From NCBI RefSeq assembly GCF_900142875.1, contig NZ_FRCK01000001.1, positions 372,001 through 436,000 of the forward strand: a stretch of DNA of 64,000 nt. The letters are read 5' to 3'. The notes below the pieces were generated by a model that had not been told where the DNA came from, searched no databases, and saw only the letters and a list, made by a program, of their open reading frames with translations. Origin of the DNA: Paracoccus solventivorans (GTDB lineage Bacteria > Pseudomonadota > Alphaproteobacteria > Rhodobacterales > Rhodobacteraceae). The translations under genes and the position numbers were made by a program. This document shows, piece by piece, positions 45,521 to 53,119 of this stretch (position 1 is the first letter of the stretch; each line of letters begins with the position of its first letter).

Positions 45521-45786
45521 TGCGGGACCTCCCTCGCCGTCGGTTCATGATATCGACCCTCGACCCGCGCGAGATATTCGCGGAGCATCGCGATCATGTC
45601 CTCGCGCTGGCCGTTACTGATGTAGTTGACGCGACCACCTTCGATCTTGCCAAATTCCGCCACGAGCAAGATGAATCCGATTTTCGGCTTCTTGCCGGGC
45701 TTTCGGTCTCCGTTCAGGATTTCGTCGATCCCAGCCGCGAGCGCGTTCATGTTGCGGCGGTACTCCGCCTGGATGGGATCGGCCAT
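45517..45786 (-). CDS. Small prophage protein, unknown
   Basis: An 89-aa protein: IDEILNGDRKPGKKPKIGFI followed by LLVAEFGKIEGGRVNYISNG and a helical end. It looks like a widespread phage protein of unknown function. The ATG overlaps the end of the outer-membrane barrel (TGATG). Confidence 0.65.
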   Translation of the reverse strand: MADPIQAEYRRNMNALAAGIDEILNGDRKPGKKPKIGFILLVAEFGKIEGGRVNYISNGQREDMIAMLREYLARVEGRYHEPTAREVPQ

Positions 45787-46560
45787 CAGAACCTCCACCC
45801 CAGTCGCGCTTCTATGCGCTCGGCATCGTCGGCCTTGGTGTAAGCCAGGCCGCCCAGCAGCTGCCGGGTCAGCGCCACGTCGATGCCGGCGCCGTAGACC
45901 GGGGCGTCCTGCGCCAGGTCGAAGCCCGCCGTGAGATACGGCAGCACGCGGCCGAGGCTGTAGCCGCCCTGCGCCATCAGCAAGGGTGCTGTCCTCGCCG
46001 CCGACACGGGCATAGCTCGCCTCGACTCCGATCACCGCACCAGCCGCCAGCTGGCGCCTGTAGCCCGCAAACACGCCGGCGGTGCTGTCGCTGCTGCGGA
46101 TCGTTTCGGTGCCAGTCTGCACAGTCTCTGCGCCCGTCGTCTCGGTCCATTCGCGCACGATCACCGGCGGCGCGCCGTCCACCGTGGCGGTCGCCCAGCC
46201 GGCGTCCGGCGTGTGGGCCAGCAGGTTGGCGCAGGTGGTCTGATACGCAAACCCCGGATAACTGATCGCATAGACCCGATCCGGGTCCGCGCAGCCGCTG
46301 GCCGACAGGTCGCGGTGCAGGTCGGCCTTGGTGTAGGGCCGGGTCTCGCGGTGCGTCTCGGTCAGCTCGCGATCTTCGTAGCTCGCGCGGGTGCTCTTGG
46401 TCCGCTGGGTGCCGTAGGACAGGCCGGCATAGGCGCCGGTCCAGTTGTGGGCGGCGGCCGCCGGGCGAGCCACAGGCGGGGCGTCGGTGATCGGGGCGAC
46501 GTAGCCGCCGGCGAAGGCGGGGCTGGTCAGCAGCAGGGCTGCGGTGGTCAGGATACGCAT
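45786..46560 (-). pseudogene. Prophage-borne outer-membrane beta-barrel protein, frameshifted
   Basis: The first part (from 46560) has a signal peptide (MRILTTAALLLTSPAFAGG) and barrel-like strands (NWTGAYAGLSYGTQ, STAGVFAGYRRQLAAGAVIG, VEASYARVGGEDSTL). The second part continues in another frame (LLMAQGGYSLGRVLPYLTAG, then LTRQLLGGLAYTKADDAERI) and ends ARLGWRF, with the terminal Phe required for Bam recognition. The join lies around 45975-46005 and corresponds to one extra base. It resembles the OmpA/OmpW-like barrels of ~25 kDa. It is either a recent frameshift, a sequencing error or a recoding event. GGAG precedes the start. Confidence 0.75.
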
Positions 46561-46626
46561 GGGGTCTCCGTCTGCGTGAGATTGCATCTGGCTGCGCCCC
46601 GCGGTCCGAGGCGCAACGGGCTGCAA

Positions 46627-46959
46627 TCATCGGAGTCGCGCCGGCTCCAGGCGCTTGAGCTGGTCACGCGCCTTGGCCAGCCAGGCGTCGATCAGCACGG
46701 CCAAGCCGCGGACGCTGGTGACAGTGATGCCGTGCAGCTGCAGGCGGCTGGGATCGGTCAGTCCGACTCGGGCCTTGGCGCCGTGCTGGCGTCGGATGTG
46801 GCGCAGCAACTCCTCGGCCGCGGCGCGGTGCCGGTCATGGCTGGCGATCCAGCTGCCATTGGCGTCCGCGCCGATCCGCGGCAGCGCGGCGTGGCGCGGC
46901 TCGATGTCGGCGATTGCGGCCCGCAGCAGGGTGGCGCGGTCGGTGATCTGCACGGTCAT
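46627..46959 (-). CDS. Prophage protein, unknown
   Basis: A 110-aa, mainly helical protein (TDRATLLRAAIADIEPRHAA, ITVTSVRGLAVLIDAWLAKA). No family is recognised. The ATG overlaps the upstream stop by 4 bases. Confidence 0.65.
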   Translation of the reverse strand: MTVQITDRATLLRAAIADIEPRHAALPRIGADANGSWIASHDRHRAAAEELLRHIRRQHGAKARVGLTDPSRLQLHGITVTSVRGLAVLIDAWLAKARDQLKRLEPARLR

Positions 46960-47177
46960 GCTGCGGTGCCCCCGGTCGCGGCCGCGGCGGTGCGGCGGTG
47001 GCGCAGGTCGGCCAAGGCGACCAGCCAGGCGGCATGACGTTCGTCAGAGCCTTCGGCCAGCGCCGCGGGAGGGTTAGCCACCAGGGCGCGCGCCCGGGCG
47101 ATTGTCTGCGGTTCGGTCCGGGCAACCGCATTTGCGGCTGCAATCCGCTCTGGATCGCGCCAGTCGAAGCTGGGCAC
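46956..47177 (-). CDS. Small prophage protein, unknown, GTG start assumed
   Basis: About 73 aa from the GTG at 47177: VPSFDWRDPERIAAANAVAR, a helical Ala/Arg-rich middle and a low-complexity end. The start must lie below 47247, because a divergent gene begins there. The 4-base overlap with the next gene supports the frame; the start is uncertain. Confidence 0.5.
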   Translation of the reverse strand: MPSFDWRDPERIAAANAVARTEPQTIARARALVANPPAALAEGSDERHAAWLVALADLRHRRTAAAATGGTAA

Positions 47178-47246
47178 CGCCGATCCCGTCGCGCTATCCT
47201 TGCCCCCGGTCGCCGAGCGGCGCGACAGGAACAGGAGTGCGACGGC

Positions 47247-47516
47247 ATGGACACCACGATGGACGAGATTCTTCACCGTCTGGAACAGGTGGAGCAGCGG
47301 CTTGAAAGTCTGGAAATTGCGGCGCGGCAGGGCGGTGTGTGGACCGCGCCGGGCGGTAAGGACTTCACGCAGGCCGATCTCGTGCTGTGGCTCGAGCACC
47401 TGATGCGCTCTCTCTCGGATGCGCACGCCAGACTGGACCGCGCGAACCTCGGCGGGCCGCAGGATGGTCGCGAGGCGCTGGACGCGTGGGGTCGGGTGTA
47501 CTTTCGTCATCCCTGA
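47247..47516 (+). CDS. Small coiled-coil prophage protein on the opposite strand
   Basis: An 89-aa protein beginning MDTTMDEILHRLEQVEQRLE, a clear coiled coil, followed by FTQADLVLWLEHLMRSLSDA. AGGAG lies ~12 bases before the ATG. It is the only rightward gene between the integrase and the control region, and its 3' end overlaps the convergent gene by 10 bases. Function unknown. Confidence 0.6.
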   Translation: MDTTMDEILHRLEQVEQRLESLEIAARQGGVWTAPGGKDFTQADLVLWLEHLMRSLSDAHARLDRANLGGPQDGREALDAWGRVYFRHP

Positions 47517-47929
47517 TCCCCCTCGATTGGGCGATCGTCCGGGATGATCTGGAAATCTCCGAACACCGCCCGCGCGATCAGGGTGCCTCCGGGCGTGATT
47601 TCTGCATGCATCCAGTCGACCTCGGAAAGCCCAAGGTGCCGACGCGCGCGTTTGATCTGGACGGGTGTCGGCATCCGGTTGAGAGGCAGCGGCCAGAACA
47701 GCTCTTCCCGGACCGGCGAAGGGTCGACACGATAAATCGCGGCGACTTCCTCAAGGTTTATCAGGGTGTCTTCGTTAGATGCGAGGCCGTGAAACCCGAT
47801 GCGCTTGGCGCTTTGGATTGTCCGGGCGAGCGCGCCGGCGCTCACAGCAAATTCCTGCCTCTCGCCGCTTTTGAAAAGCACCCCGATCCGCTCGTGGGCG
47901 CTGGCCTGGTCCTTGTCGTCGCTGTCCAT
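47507..47929 (-). CDS. First gene of the leftward (PL-like) operon, unknown
   Basis: A 140-aa protein with a possible N-terminal beta region (IGVLFKSGERQEFAVSAGAL) and HTH-like helices (PVQIKRARRHLGLSEVDWMH). The ATG at 47929 has GGAGG five bases upstream and is chosen over one at 47941 that has none. It lies directly downstream of the left operator copy, so it would be expressed early after induction. Confidence 0.7.
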   Translation of the reverse strand: MDSDDKDQASAHERIGVLFKSGERQEFAVSAGALARTIQSAKRIGFHGLASNEDTLINLEEVAAIYRVDPSPVREELFWPLPLNRMPTPVQIKRARRHLGLSEVDWMHAEITPGGTLIARAVFGDFQIIPDDRPIEGDQG

Positions 47930-47999
47930 CCTGACCTCCATCGGGTTGCGATGCCCGGCGGATCAGCGGATGCGTCTTCGCGCCGGGTAAGGTCAAGGT

Positions 48000-48048
48000 G
48001 GTTCAGATAATATGGACTGTCAACATGTATTGTTCATATTTTCTGGAC
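48000..48048. promoter_or_regulatory. Left operator/promoter of the prophage control region (OL-like)
   Basis: A 24-bp block (48000-48023) and a 20-bp block (48029-48048) recur in inverted orientation at 49633-49690: 22/24 and 17/20 identical. The outer block reads TTGACAGTCCA on the minus strand, a -35-like sequence pointing at the leftward gene. Contains TTCAGAT and CTGGAC half-sites. No gene is seen in the rest of the 47930-48182 gap. Confidence 0.75.
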
Positions 48049-48182
48049 TTCATGATTCGGCCGGGCGATCAGGAACCATGCCAACGCCGGGCGGCGACAC
48101 ATGAAAAAGCCCGCCGGTGAGGGCAGGCTTTTGGGTAAAACTCTGATCGTGCACTAAGTTGCGGCCTGCCAGAGCCGGCCAG

Positions 48183-49097
48183 CTATGCTTCGGGTGTGCC
48201 AGTCACAATCTGCGCGCTGATGGCATGGAACGTCTTTATCGGTCCGTCGATTATGCGCGTAGTCTTCCCTGTGAGAGTGATGGGCAGGCTCTCCGCGTAA
48301 GCGCGCTTGTAAACATTTCCCGGTCGTTCAAACTCAGGGTCTCCGATGATGGCAGGAAGGATGCGCTCACCCTCAGCGTCTTCGGGGTCGAACACAAACA
48401 GCACACGCCGCTGGTCTCGGATGCCCTCGATGCGAAACGTCATGTCCAAGATGTCGCTGACCTCTAGATCTTCCTTGGCACGGATTGCATCTGCCGTCGC
48501 TTCATCGACCACGGGGCTATCGCCCCTGGCGCGCGCCGCGAACGTCGATGCCGATTTACCAATCGGTGCGACTGCCAGCTTTGCTGCGCCATGAAGTGCG
48601 AGCGCTTGGTCATGAAGAAGCTGGCGCATATGCTCTCGCTGATGCCGCATGTCCGCATAGACGGCGTCACGCTCGCGTTGTCGATCCTCATGGGCGCGCT
48701 CCCGCTCCGCCGCCAGCAGATCAAGCATTTTGTCCATAATTTTGTCCGCCTCTCGGCGCCGTCCGCCGAACCAGAGCATAACATAGTTTATGAAATGTTC
48801 TATCAGGTTGGACTGGATAGCCCCGGTGAAGTCAGGGAGCAAGGGGAGCAAACCCGGTGCTGTTTGCGTGATCCACGCAAGCTCGAAGCTGCCCGCACGC
48901 GGCTCACCAACGGTCATCACCAGTGAGCTTGAACGCGGCGCTTTTTTCTGGACGATGCCCGTTTCCAGCGCGCCGTAGAGCGATGAAACGATGCGATCCA
49001 GGCCCATCAACGCAGGGCTGAGGTCGCGCGCGGGAAGCCGGTGCATCGTGGCCATCAGACCATCATAGGAAAACGACCCAAAGGCAATGTCGCCCAA
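48183..49097 (-). CDS. Unknown 304-aa protein between the two operators (rex position)
   Basis: No family is recognised. Visible: an N-terminal domain (~1-100), a hydrophobic stretch SNLIEHFINYVMLWFGG (~98-113), a strongly charged coiled coil rich in Arg/Glu (~120-165), and a C-terminal beta-rich domain (DILDMTFRIEGIRDQRRVLF, then ESLPITLTGKTTRIIDGPIK). The TTG start has GAGGGG six bases upstream; an internal ATG at 49055 is an alternative. Base composition is less GC-rich than the host. It lies downstream of the repressor in the same direction, so it would be made during lysogeny. Confidence 0.8.
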   Translation of the reverse strand: MGDIAFGSFSYDGLMATMHRLPARDLSPALMGLDRIVSSLYGALETGIVQKKAPRSSSLVMTVGEPRAGSFELAWITQTAPGLLPLLPDFTGAIQSNLIEHFINYVMLWFGGRRREADKIMDKMLDLLAAERERAHEDRQRERDAVYADMRHQREHMRQLLHDQALALHGAAKLAVAPIGKSASTFAARARGDSPVVDEATADAIRAKEDLEVSDILDMTFRIEGIRDQRRVLFVFDPEDAEGERILPAIIGDPEFERPGNVYKRAYAESLPITLTGKTTRIIDGPIKTFHAISAQIVTGTPEA

Positions 49098-49232
49098 AAC
49101 AGTCCCCTCACTCTCTGCCGGTCTCGCGCCAGACAGTCTGCGCCAGCTTGCCGCGGCGCGACCTTCGGGGTTGATCCGTCGGCGGATGTTCGCTTAACGT
49201 TCCAGAAAGGCGGAGGGGCGCAGTGTCGAGGA

Positions 49233-49613
49233 TCATGTTTGCAGTTGCTGCCCTCGCGGTGCGGCTCGGGATCGACCTGAACTTTCTTTTCGATCCCATT
49301 CATCGGTCGCGGCTTCAAGCGCTGGGAAAAGCCGTTCCTGCACATCGCCGGGCAACTGCGAAAAGTCGCCATTCATCATGAAGTTGAAGTCGATACGATG
49401 CGCTCGATAGAGATATTTCAGGATGTCTCGATTTGGATATGTCGACCCGGACATGGCGTTGCTCAGGACTGTCTTCGACACGCCTGTCGCCTTGGCCAAG
49501 TCGAGATGTTGCTTCAGCCCGGTAACAATGAAGGCCGCGCGCAGCCTTATGGCTGCCGCCTCAAGCCCCATGTCGTTCACGCGGGCCAGTCTGGTTTTGT
49601 GCTCCAAGTCCAT
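49233..49613 (-). CDS. Prophage repressor (cI-like), XRE-type HTH
   Basis: A 126-aa protein with an HTH at ~30-55 (LKQHLDLAKATGVSKTVLSN) followed by a short C-terminal region. It lacks the LexA-like peptidase domain, so induction by RecA cleavage is not expected in the lambda manner. It is divergent from the cro-like gene across a shared operator. The ATG at 49613 has no obvious ribosome site; a later ATG at codon 15 is possible. Confidence 0.8.
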   Translation of the reverse strand: MDLEHKTRLARVNDMGLEAAAIRLRAAFIVTGLKQHLDLAKATGVSKTVLSNAMSGSTYPNRDILKYLYRAHRIDFNFMMNGDFSQLPGDVQERLFPALEAATDEWDRKESSGRSRAAPRGQQLQT

Positions 49614-49632
49614 GAGGCAACTATCGCCTGCG

Positions 49633-49690
49633 GTCCAGATATTTTGAACAATCCATCATCTGGACATTGACAGTCCAGTTTATCTGAACC
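49633..49690. promoter_or_regulatory. Right operator/promoter of the prophage control region (OR-like)
   Basis: The 20-bp block (49633-49652) and 24-bp block (49667-49690) are inverted copies of those at 48000-48048. The plus strand carries TTGACA (49667-49672) pointing at the cro-like gene, which starts only ~30 bases on without a good ribosome site, so its mRNA may be nearly leaderless. Half-sites TCCAGAT, ATCTGGAC, GTCCAG and ATCTGAAC are spread over ~60 bp. Confidence 0.78.
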
Positions 49691-49701
49691 AGATTGGCTG
49701 C

Positions 49702-50010
49702 ATGGAACGCATCTATGCCCACTCTGTCTCTTCGATCTGCGACGCGCTCGGCCGCAAGAAAATCGCCGATGTCATTGGCGTTCGACTGACCTCGGTCAGC
49801 AATGCTGTGTCGTGCGGGCAATTCCCAGCACGATGGTTCGACGCGATCGAGAAGCTTTGCGCGGATGCGGGCATTGCCTGCCCTCGCCATCTGTTCAGCT
49901 TCGCCGGTGTCGAAAAGACACATGTGGGCATGGATGCCCCTCAACCCGCCGCATCCGCGGCCTCCAACAACGAGCCCAACCATGACACCTCTCCCGACGA
50001 CGCTGCGTGA
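49702..50010 (+). CDS. Cro-like / antirepressor DNA-binding protein
   Basis: A 102-aa protein. Residues ~5-60 look like a YdaS/Cro-type HTH (ICDALGRKKIADVIGVRLTS, VSNAVSCGQFPARWFDAIEK), followed by a disordered Ala/Asn/Asp tail. First gene rightward of the operator, divergent from the repressor. Overlaps the next gene by 29 bases. Confidence 0.75.
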   Translation: MERIYAHSVSSICDALGRKKIADVIGVRLTSVSNAVSCGQFPARWFDAIEKLCADAGIACPRHLFSFAGVEKTHVGMDAPQPAASAASNNEPNHDTSPDDAA

Positions 50011-50332
50011 CCGGGGTATCCCGGCTCGCGCCCAAACCTCTCGTATCAACGATTTCGCACCGCAGGGCGGGCGGGGCCGCAGCCGCAGCTCGGCCCGGCG
50101 TGCGCATGTCTGGGCGGCCGATCCGGGCCGGCGGCGCGATGAATTCACGCAGCGCTGGTCGCGGTTGATCATGGTCAGTTTTGCCAGCCCCGAGGCCTGC
50201 GCCCTGTGGGCCGACCAGACCACCCAGACCGCGCGCAACTGGATCGAGGGCTGCAACCGCCCTTACGGCGACGTGGTGACACAGGCCTGGCTGACCCTGC
50301 CGGATTTCGCCCGGATCATGGGGGAGGAGTGA
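49982..50332 (+). CDS. Putative HTH protein of the early rightward operon
   Basis: A 116-aa protein with a basic N-terminus (GGRGRSRSSARRAHVWAADP) and a C-terminal HTH-like module (ASPEACALWADQTTQTARNW, then EGCNRPYGDVVTQAWLTLPD) of the kind common in Rhodobacterales prophages. A start further in (MVSFASPEA) is possible. Confidence 0.6.
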   Translation: MTPLPTTLRDRGIPARAQTSRINDFAPQGGRGRSRSSARRAHVWAADPGRRRDEFTQRWSRLIMVSFASPEACALWADQTTQTARNWIEGCNRPYGDVVTQAWLTLPDFARIMGEE

Positions 50333-50589
50333 TTGTCGCGATCCCGCCTAGGCGGGTGATCAGGGTCCTCGGGGCGGAGGAGACGGTGGGGGCGCAGTCC
50401 CTGGCCGAAACCCCGCCACGGTTCCGGCCGCTCCGAGGCGGGCACGAACCGGGACTGTGGAACCTGCGGCTGGCCCGGCCGAGAGCTGCCCCATGGCAGC
50501 GGGGCAAATTACGCCGGATGCGGGTGACTGCCTGCCCGCCCCCGGCTGACTGGCGCGGCGGGGCTCTGCCGTCCCGCCGCGCATTTTAG
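50329..50589 (+). CDS. Possible Arg-rich 86-aa protein (GTG start)
   Basis: Starts at a GTG overlapping the previous stop, with GGGGAGGA directly upstream. Contains IPPRRVIRVLGAEE and a very Arg/Pro-rich remainder. The translational coupling is good but the composition is close to that of shadow frames, so coding is uncertain. If it is not real, 50333-50713 is a ~380-bp gap with only GC-rich hairpins (for example 50600-50621). Confidence 0.35.
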   Translation: MIVAIPPRRVIRVLGAEETVGAQSLAETPPRFRPLRGGHEPGLWNLRLARPRAAPWQRGKLRRMRVTACPPPADWRGGALPSRRAF

Positions 50590-50713
50590 GAGATCCCGCG
50601 CCCGGCCGAACCGGGCCGGGCAGCTGCGGGGCCGCCGGTGGCAACCCCAGATCCTCCCTCGGGGCGGTCCCGCAGCGACAAAAAGACTGGACATTGATGA
50701 CGGACCCCGCCCC

Positions 50714-51010
50714 ATGAAGCTGACCGTGCATGATCATGCGCTGATCCACGCGCTGCATTATCTGATCAGCGCCCCGTGGGACGAGCGCGAGGGGCACATC
50801 GACATGGTGTTGTCCATCCTGCGCGACGTGCTGCCCGGGGTCAGCCGCGGCAATCCGGCCTTGGCGCCGATGGTGGCATTGTCCGAGCAGATGCTGAGCG
50901 TCCGCGGCGATATTGCCTGCCTGTATCCCAACATCCGTCACGCCTGCCACGCCTGGCACCGGCTGCGCCTGGCCGCCGCGTGGGAGCATATCAACGAGGG
51001 CTCGAGATGA
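50714..51010 (+). CDS. Prophage protein, unknown
   Basis: A 98-aa helical protein (HALIHALHYLISAPWDEREG, VALSEQMLSVRGDIACLYPN). No family is recognised. Its stop overlaps the next start by 4 bases (ATGA). Confidence 0.65.
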   Translation: MKLTVHDHALIHALHYLISAPWDEREGHIDMVLSILRDVLPGVSRGNPALAPMVALSEQMLSVRGDIACLYPNIRHACHAWHRLRLAAAWEHINEGSR

Positions 51011-51978
51011 CCGATTTGACGATCCGCCTGGGCGATCTGCACCAACTGGCCGGGCTGCTGCCCGAGGCGACCCCGCCCCGGATGGTGGCCGAGGTCGCGC
51101 AATGGGCGGTTGAGCTGGCTGAGGTCAAGGCGGGCTGCGACCTGATCGGTGGCGATTGTTTCGCCGCGCGCGTAATCGGGGATTTCGAGGTCATCGAGGA
51201 TGACGCGCCTGAGCCCCCGGAGCCTGCCGAGACGGAGCCCGCACCTGCACTGAGGGCAGAAGCCCAGGAGCCCGCAGCGGCGCGCCCATGGACGCCAGCG
51301 GAAGATGAAACCCTGCTATCTATGTTCGCCAGCGGCGCGAAGCTGGGGGATATCGCCGAAGCCCTGGGCCGCACCGAGATCGGCGTGAATACGCGCCGGC
51401 AGCGGCTGTTGCCGACCGATCCGCGCGCCAATATCCCGCAGCGGGCACGGCCCTGGACCGAGGCCGAGGACGAGACCCTGCTGGCGATGTATCAGTCAGG
51501 CGCGCGGTTGGGCGAGATCGCCGAAGCGGTCGGGCGCACGGTCCGTGCGGTGGATGTCCGGCGGCACCGGCTGGCAAGGACGGATCCGCGCGCGACCCCC
51601 GCAGTCAAGGGCAGCGCGGTCGCTGCATCAACTGAGACCGCAAAGCGCCGGCGGGTGAAGCCCCGCAAGGCCAAGCCCCCACAAACGGCGGCCGCGCCCG
51701 CGGTCCCGGACGGTGTGGCCCATCTGGTGGACTGCTTGGCCGAGCTGGATGACAATTTCGAGCCGGCCGATGACGAGCTGCTGGTGCGCCAGCGCTATCT
51801 CGGGGTCGGATTTGCCGATATCGCCGCCGAGCTGGGCTGCGACGAGGCCACCGCCAAGGCGCGGTGGCGCGAGATCCTGAAATGCGGCGTCAAGCACGCC
51901 GGCGGCATCGTCACCGAAAAGGGCTGGGACGAGTTGCGCGCCGCGGTTGCGCAGCGGGCGGCCGAGGTCGAGGGCTGA
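51007..51978 (+). CDS. Triple SANT/GcrA-like HTH repeat protein
   Basis: A 323-aa protein. Two near-identical modules, PWTPAEDETLLSMFASGAKL and PWTEAEDETLLAMYQSGARL, each continue as GDIAEALGRT / GEIAEAVGRT and an Arg-rich third helix. A third, diverged module (LLVRQRYLGVGFADIAAELG) lies near the C-terminus. The PWTxxEDExLL start is Myb/SANT-like. Basic and Pro-rich linkers separate the parts. It precedes the primase genes and is probably a DNA-binding regulator or replication initiator; the role is unproven. Confidence 0.75.
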   Translation: MTDLTIRLGDLHQLAGLLPEATPPRMVAEVAQWAVELAEVKAGCDLIGGDCFAARVIGDFEVIEDDAPEPPEPAETEPAPALRAEAQEPAAARPWTPAEDETLLSMFASGAKLGDIAEALGRTEIGVNTRRQRLLPTDPRANIPQRARPWTEAEDETLLAMYQSGARLGEIAEAVGRTVRAVDVRRHRLARTDPRATPAVKGSAVAASTETAKRRRVKPRKAKPPQTAAAPAVPDGVAHLVDCLAELDDNFEPADDELLVRQRYLGVGFADIAAELGCDEATAKARWREILKCGVKHAGGIVTEKGWDELRAAVAQRAAEVEG

Positions 51979-51982
51979 TCCT

Positions 51983-53119
51983 GTGTCCGCCGCAGACGAT
52001 ATCCGCCTGCAGCAGGCACATGCGATCCCGATCGCCGAGGTCGCTGACCGGCTGGGCATCGCAGGGCTGCAGCGGGCCGGCGGCGAGCTGGTCGGCCCAT
52101 GTCCCCGCTGCGGCGGTAAGGATCGGTTTGGGCTCAACCTGACCTCGGGGGTGTTTCAGTGCCGAAAGGATTGCGGCGCCAACAGCCGCGGCGACCAGGT
52201 ATCACTCGTCCGGTTTGTTCTGGACATGAGCTTTCCCCAAGCCCTGGAATGGCTGGTGGGGCCGCGCGAGGAACTTACCCCGGCGCAGCGGCGCGAGATC
52301 GAGCAGCGCGCCGAGCGAAACCGCCGCCGTCGCGCCGAGGCCGAGGCACGTCAGCGCGAGCAGGCTATCGCCGCCGCGCGCGACATCTGGTCCCGGTCAG
52401 TCTCGGCCGAGGGCACGCCGGTGCGCGACTACCTTACCCTGCGAGCGATTACACCGCAGCTGCTGCCGGTCATGCCCGGATGTCTGCGCTACATGGCCGA
52501 TTGCCCCTATACCGTCCCGGACGAGGATCAGCGCGGCAAATGGCGGGTGATCCACCGCGGCCCGGCGATGATCGCAGCGGTGCAGGCCCCTGACCGCCGC
52601 CTGACCGCCGTGCATCGCACCTGGCTGGATCTGGATCAGCCCTCGGGCAAGGCGGTGATCGTCGATCCGCTGGGGCGGCGCAGCGATCTGCCCGCCAAGA
52701 AGGTGCTGGGGTCGAAAAAGGGCGGCGCGATCCGCCTGCGCAGCCCGGCCGGCGCCACCACCATAATCATGGGCGAGGGCATCGAGACGACGCTGTCCGG
52801 GCTGGCCGGCGAGAGCGTCCACCCCGGCGCCGCTTTCTGGGCCGGCGTGGACCTGGGCAACATGGCCGGCCGCCGCAAGCTTGGCCCCGGCCTGAAATAT
52901 GCCGGCCTGCCTGATCTGGATGATGCCGAGGCCTTCGTGCCCCCGCCCCAGATCGCACGGCTGATCTTTATCCAGGACGGCGACAGCGACCCGCGCCTGA
53001 CGCGCGCCATGCTCGAATCCGGGCTGCGCAGGGCCATGGCGCGGCGTCCCGGCCTGCAAGGCTCGATCGTATTCCCGGGACCGGGGCGCGATCTGAACGA
53101 TGTATTGAGGGGTGATTAA
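51983..53119 (+). CDS. Phage DNA primase: zinc finger plus Toprim-like domain
   Basis: A 378-aa protein from a GTG. The N-terminal zinc-binding primase domain shows CPRCGGKDRFGLN, FQCRKDCGANSRGD and later residues. A basic helical linker (~110-150) follows, then a Toprim-type region with IIMGEGIETTLSGLAG and ARLIFIQDGDSDPRLT. It resembles the DUF7146/Toprim_3 primases of phages, which prime DNA synthesis with the P4-type helicase encoded next. Confidence 0.85.
   Translation: MSAADDIRLQQAHAIPIAEVADRLGIAGLQRAGGELVGPCPRCGGKDRFGLNLTSGVFQCRKDCGANSRGDQVSLVRFVLDMSFPQALEWLVGPREELTPAQRREIEQRAERNRRRRAEAEARQREQAIAAARDIWSRSVSAEGTPVRDYLTLRAITPQLLPVMPGCLRYMADCPYTVPDEDQRGKWRVIHRGPAMIAAVQAPDRRLTAVHRTWLDLDQPSGKAVIVDPLGRRSDLPAKKVLGSKKGGAIRLRSPAGATTIIMGEGIETTLSGLAGESVHPGAAFWAGVDLGNMAGRRKLGPGLKYAGLPDLDDAEAFVPPPQIARLIFIQDGDSDPRLTRAMLESGLRRAMARRPGLQGSIVFPGPGRDLNDVLRGD

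Noticed and set aside
45517-46626. A single 369-codon protein fusing the outer-membrane barrel to the 89-aa protein
   Set aside because: The middle of that frame is Arg/Gly shadow sequence, while the barrel clearly continues in another frame to a terminal Phe. A frameshift explains it better.
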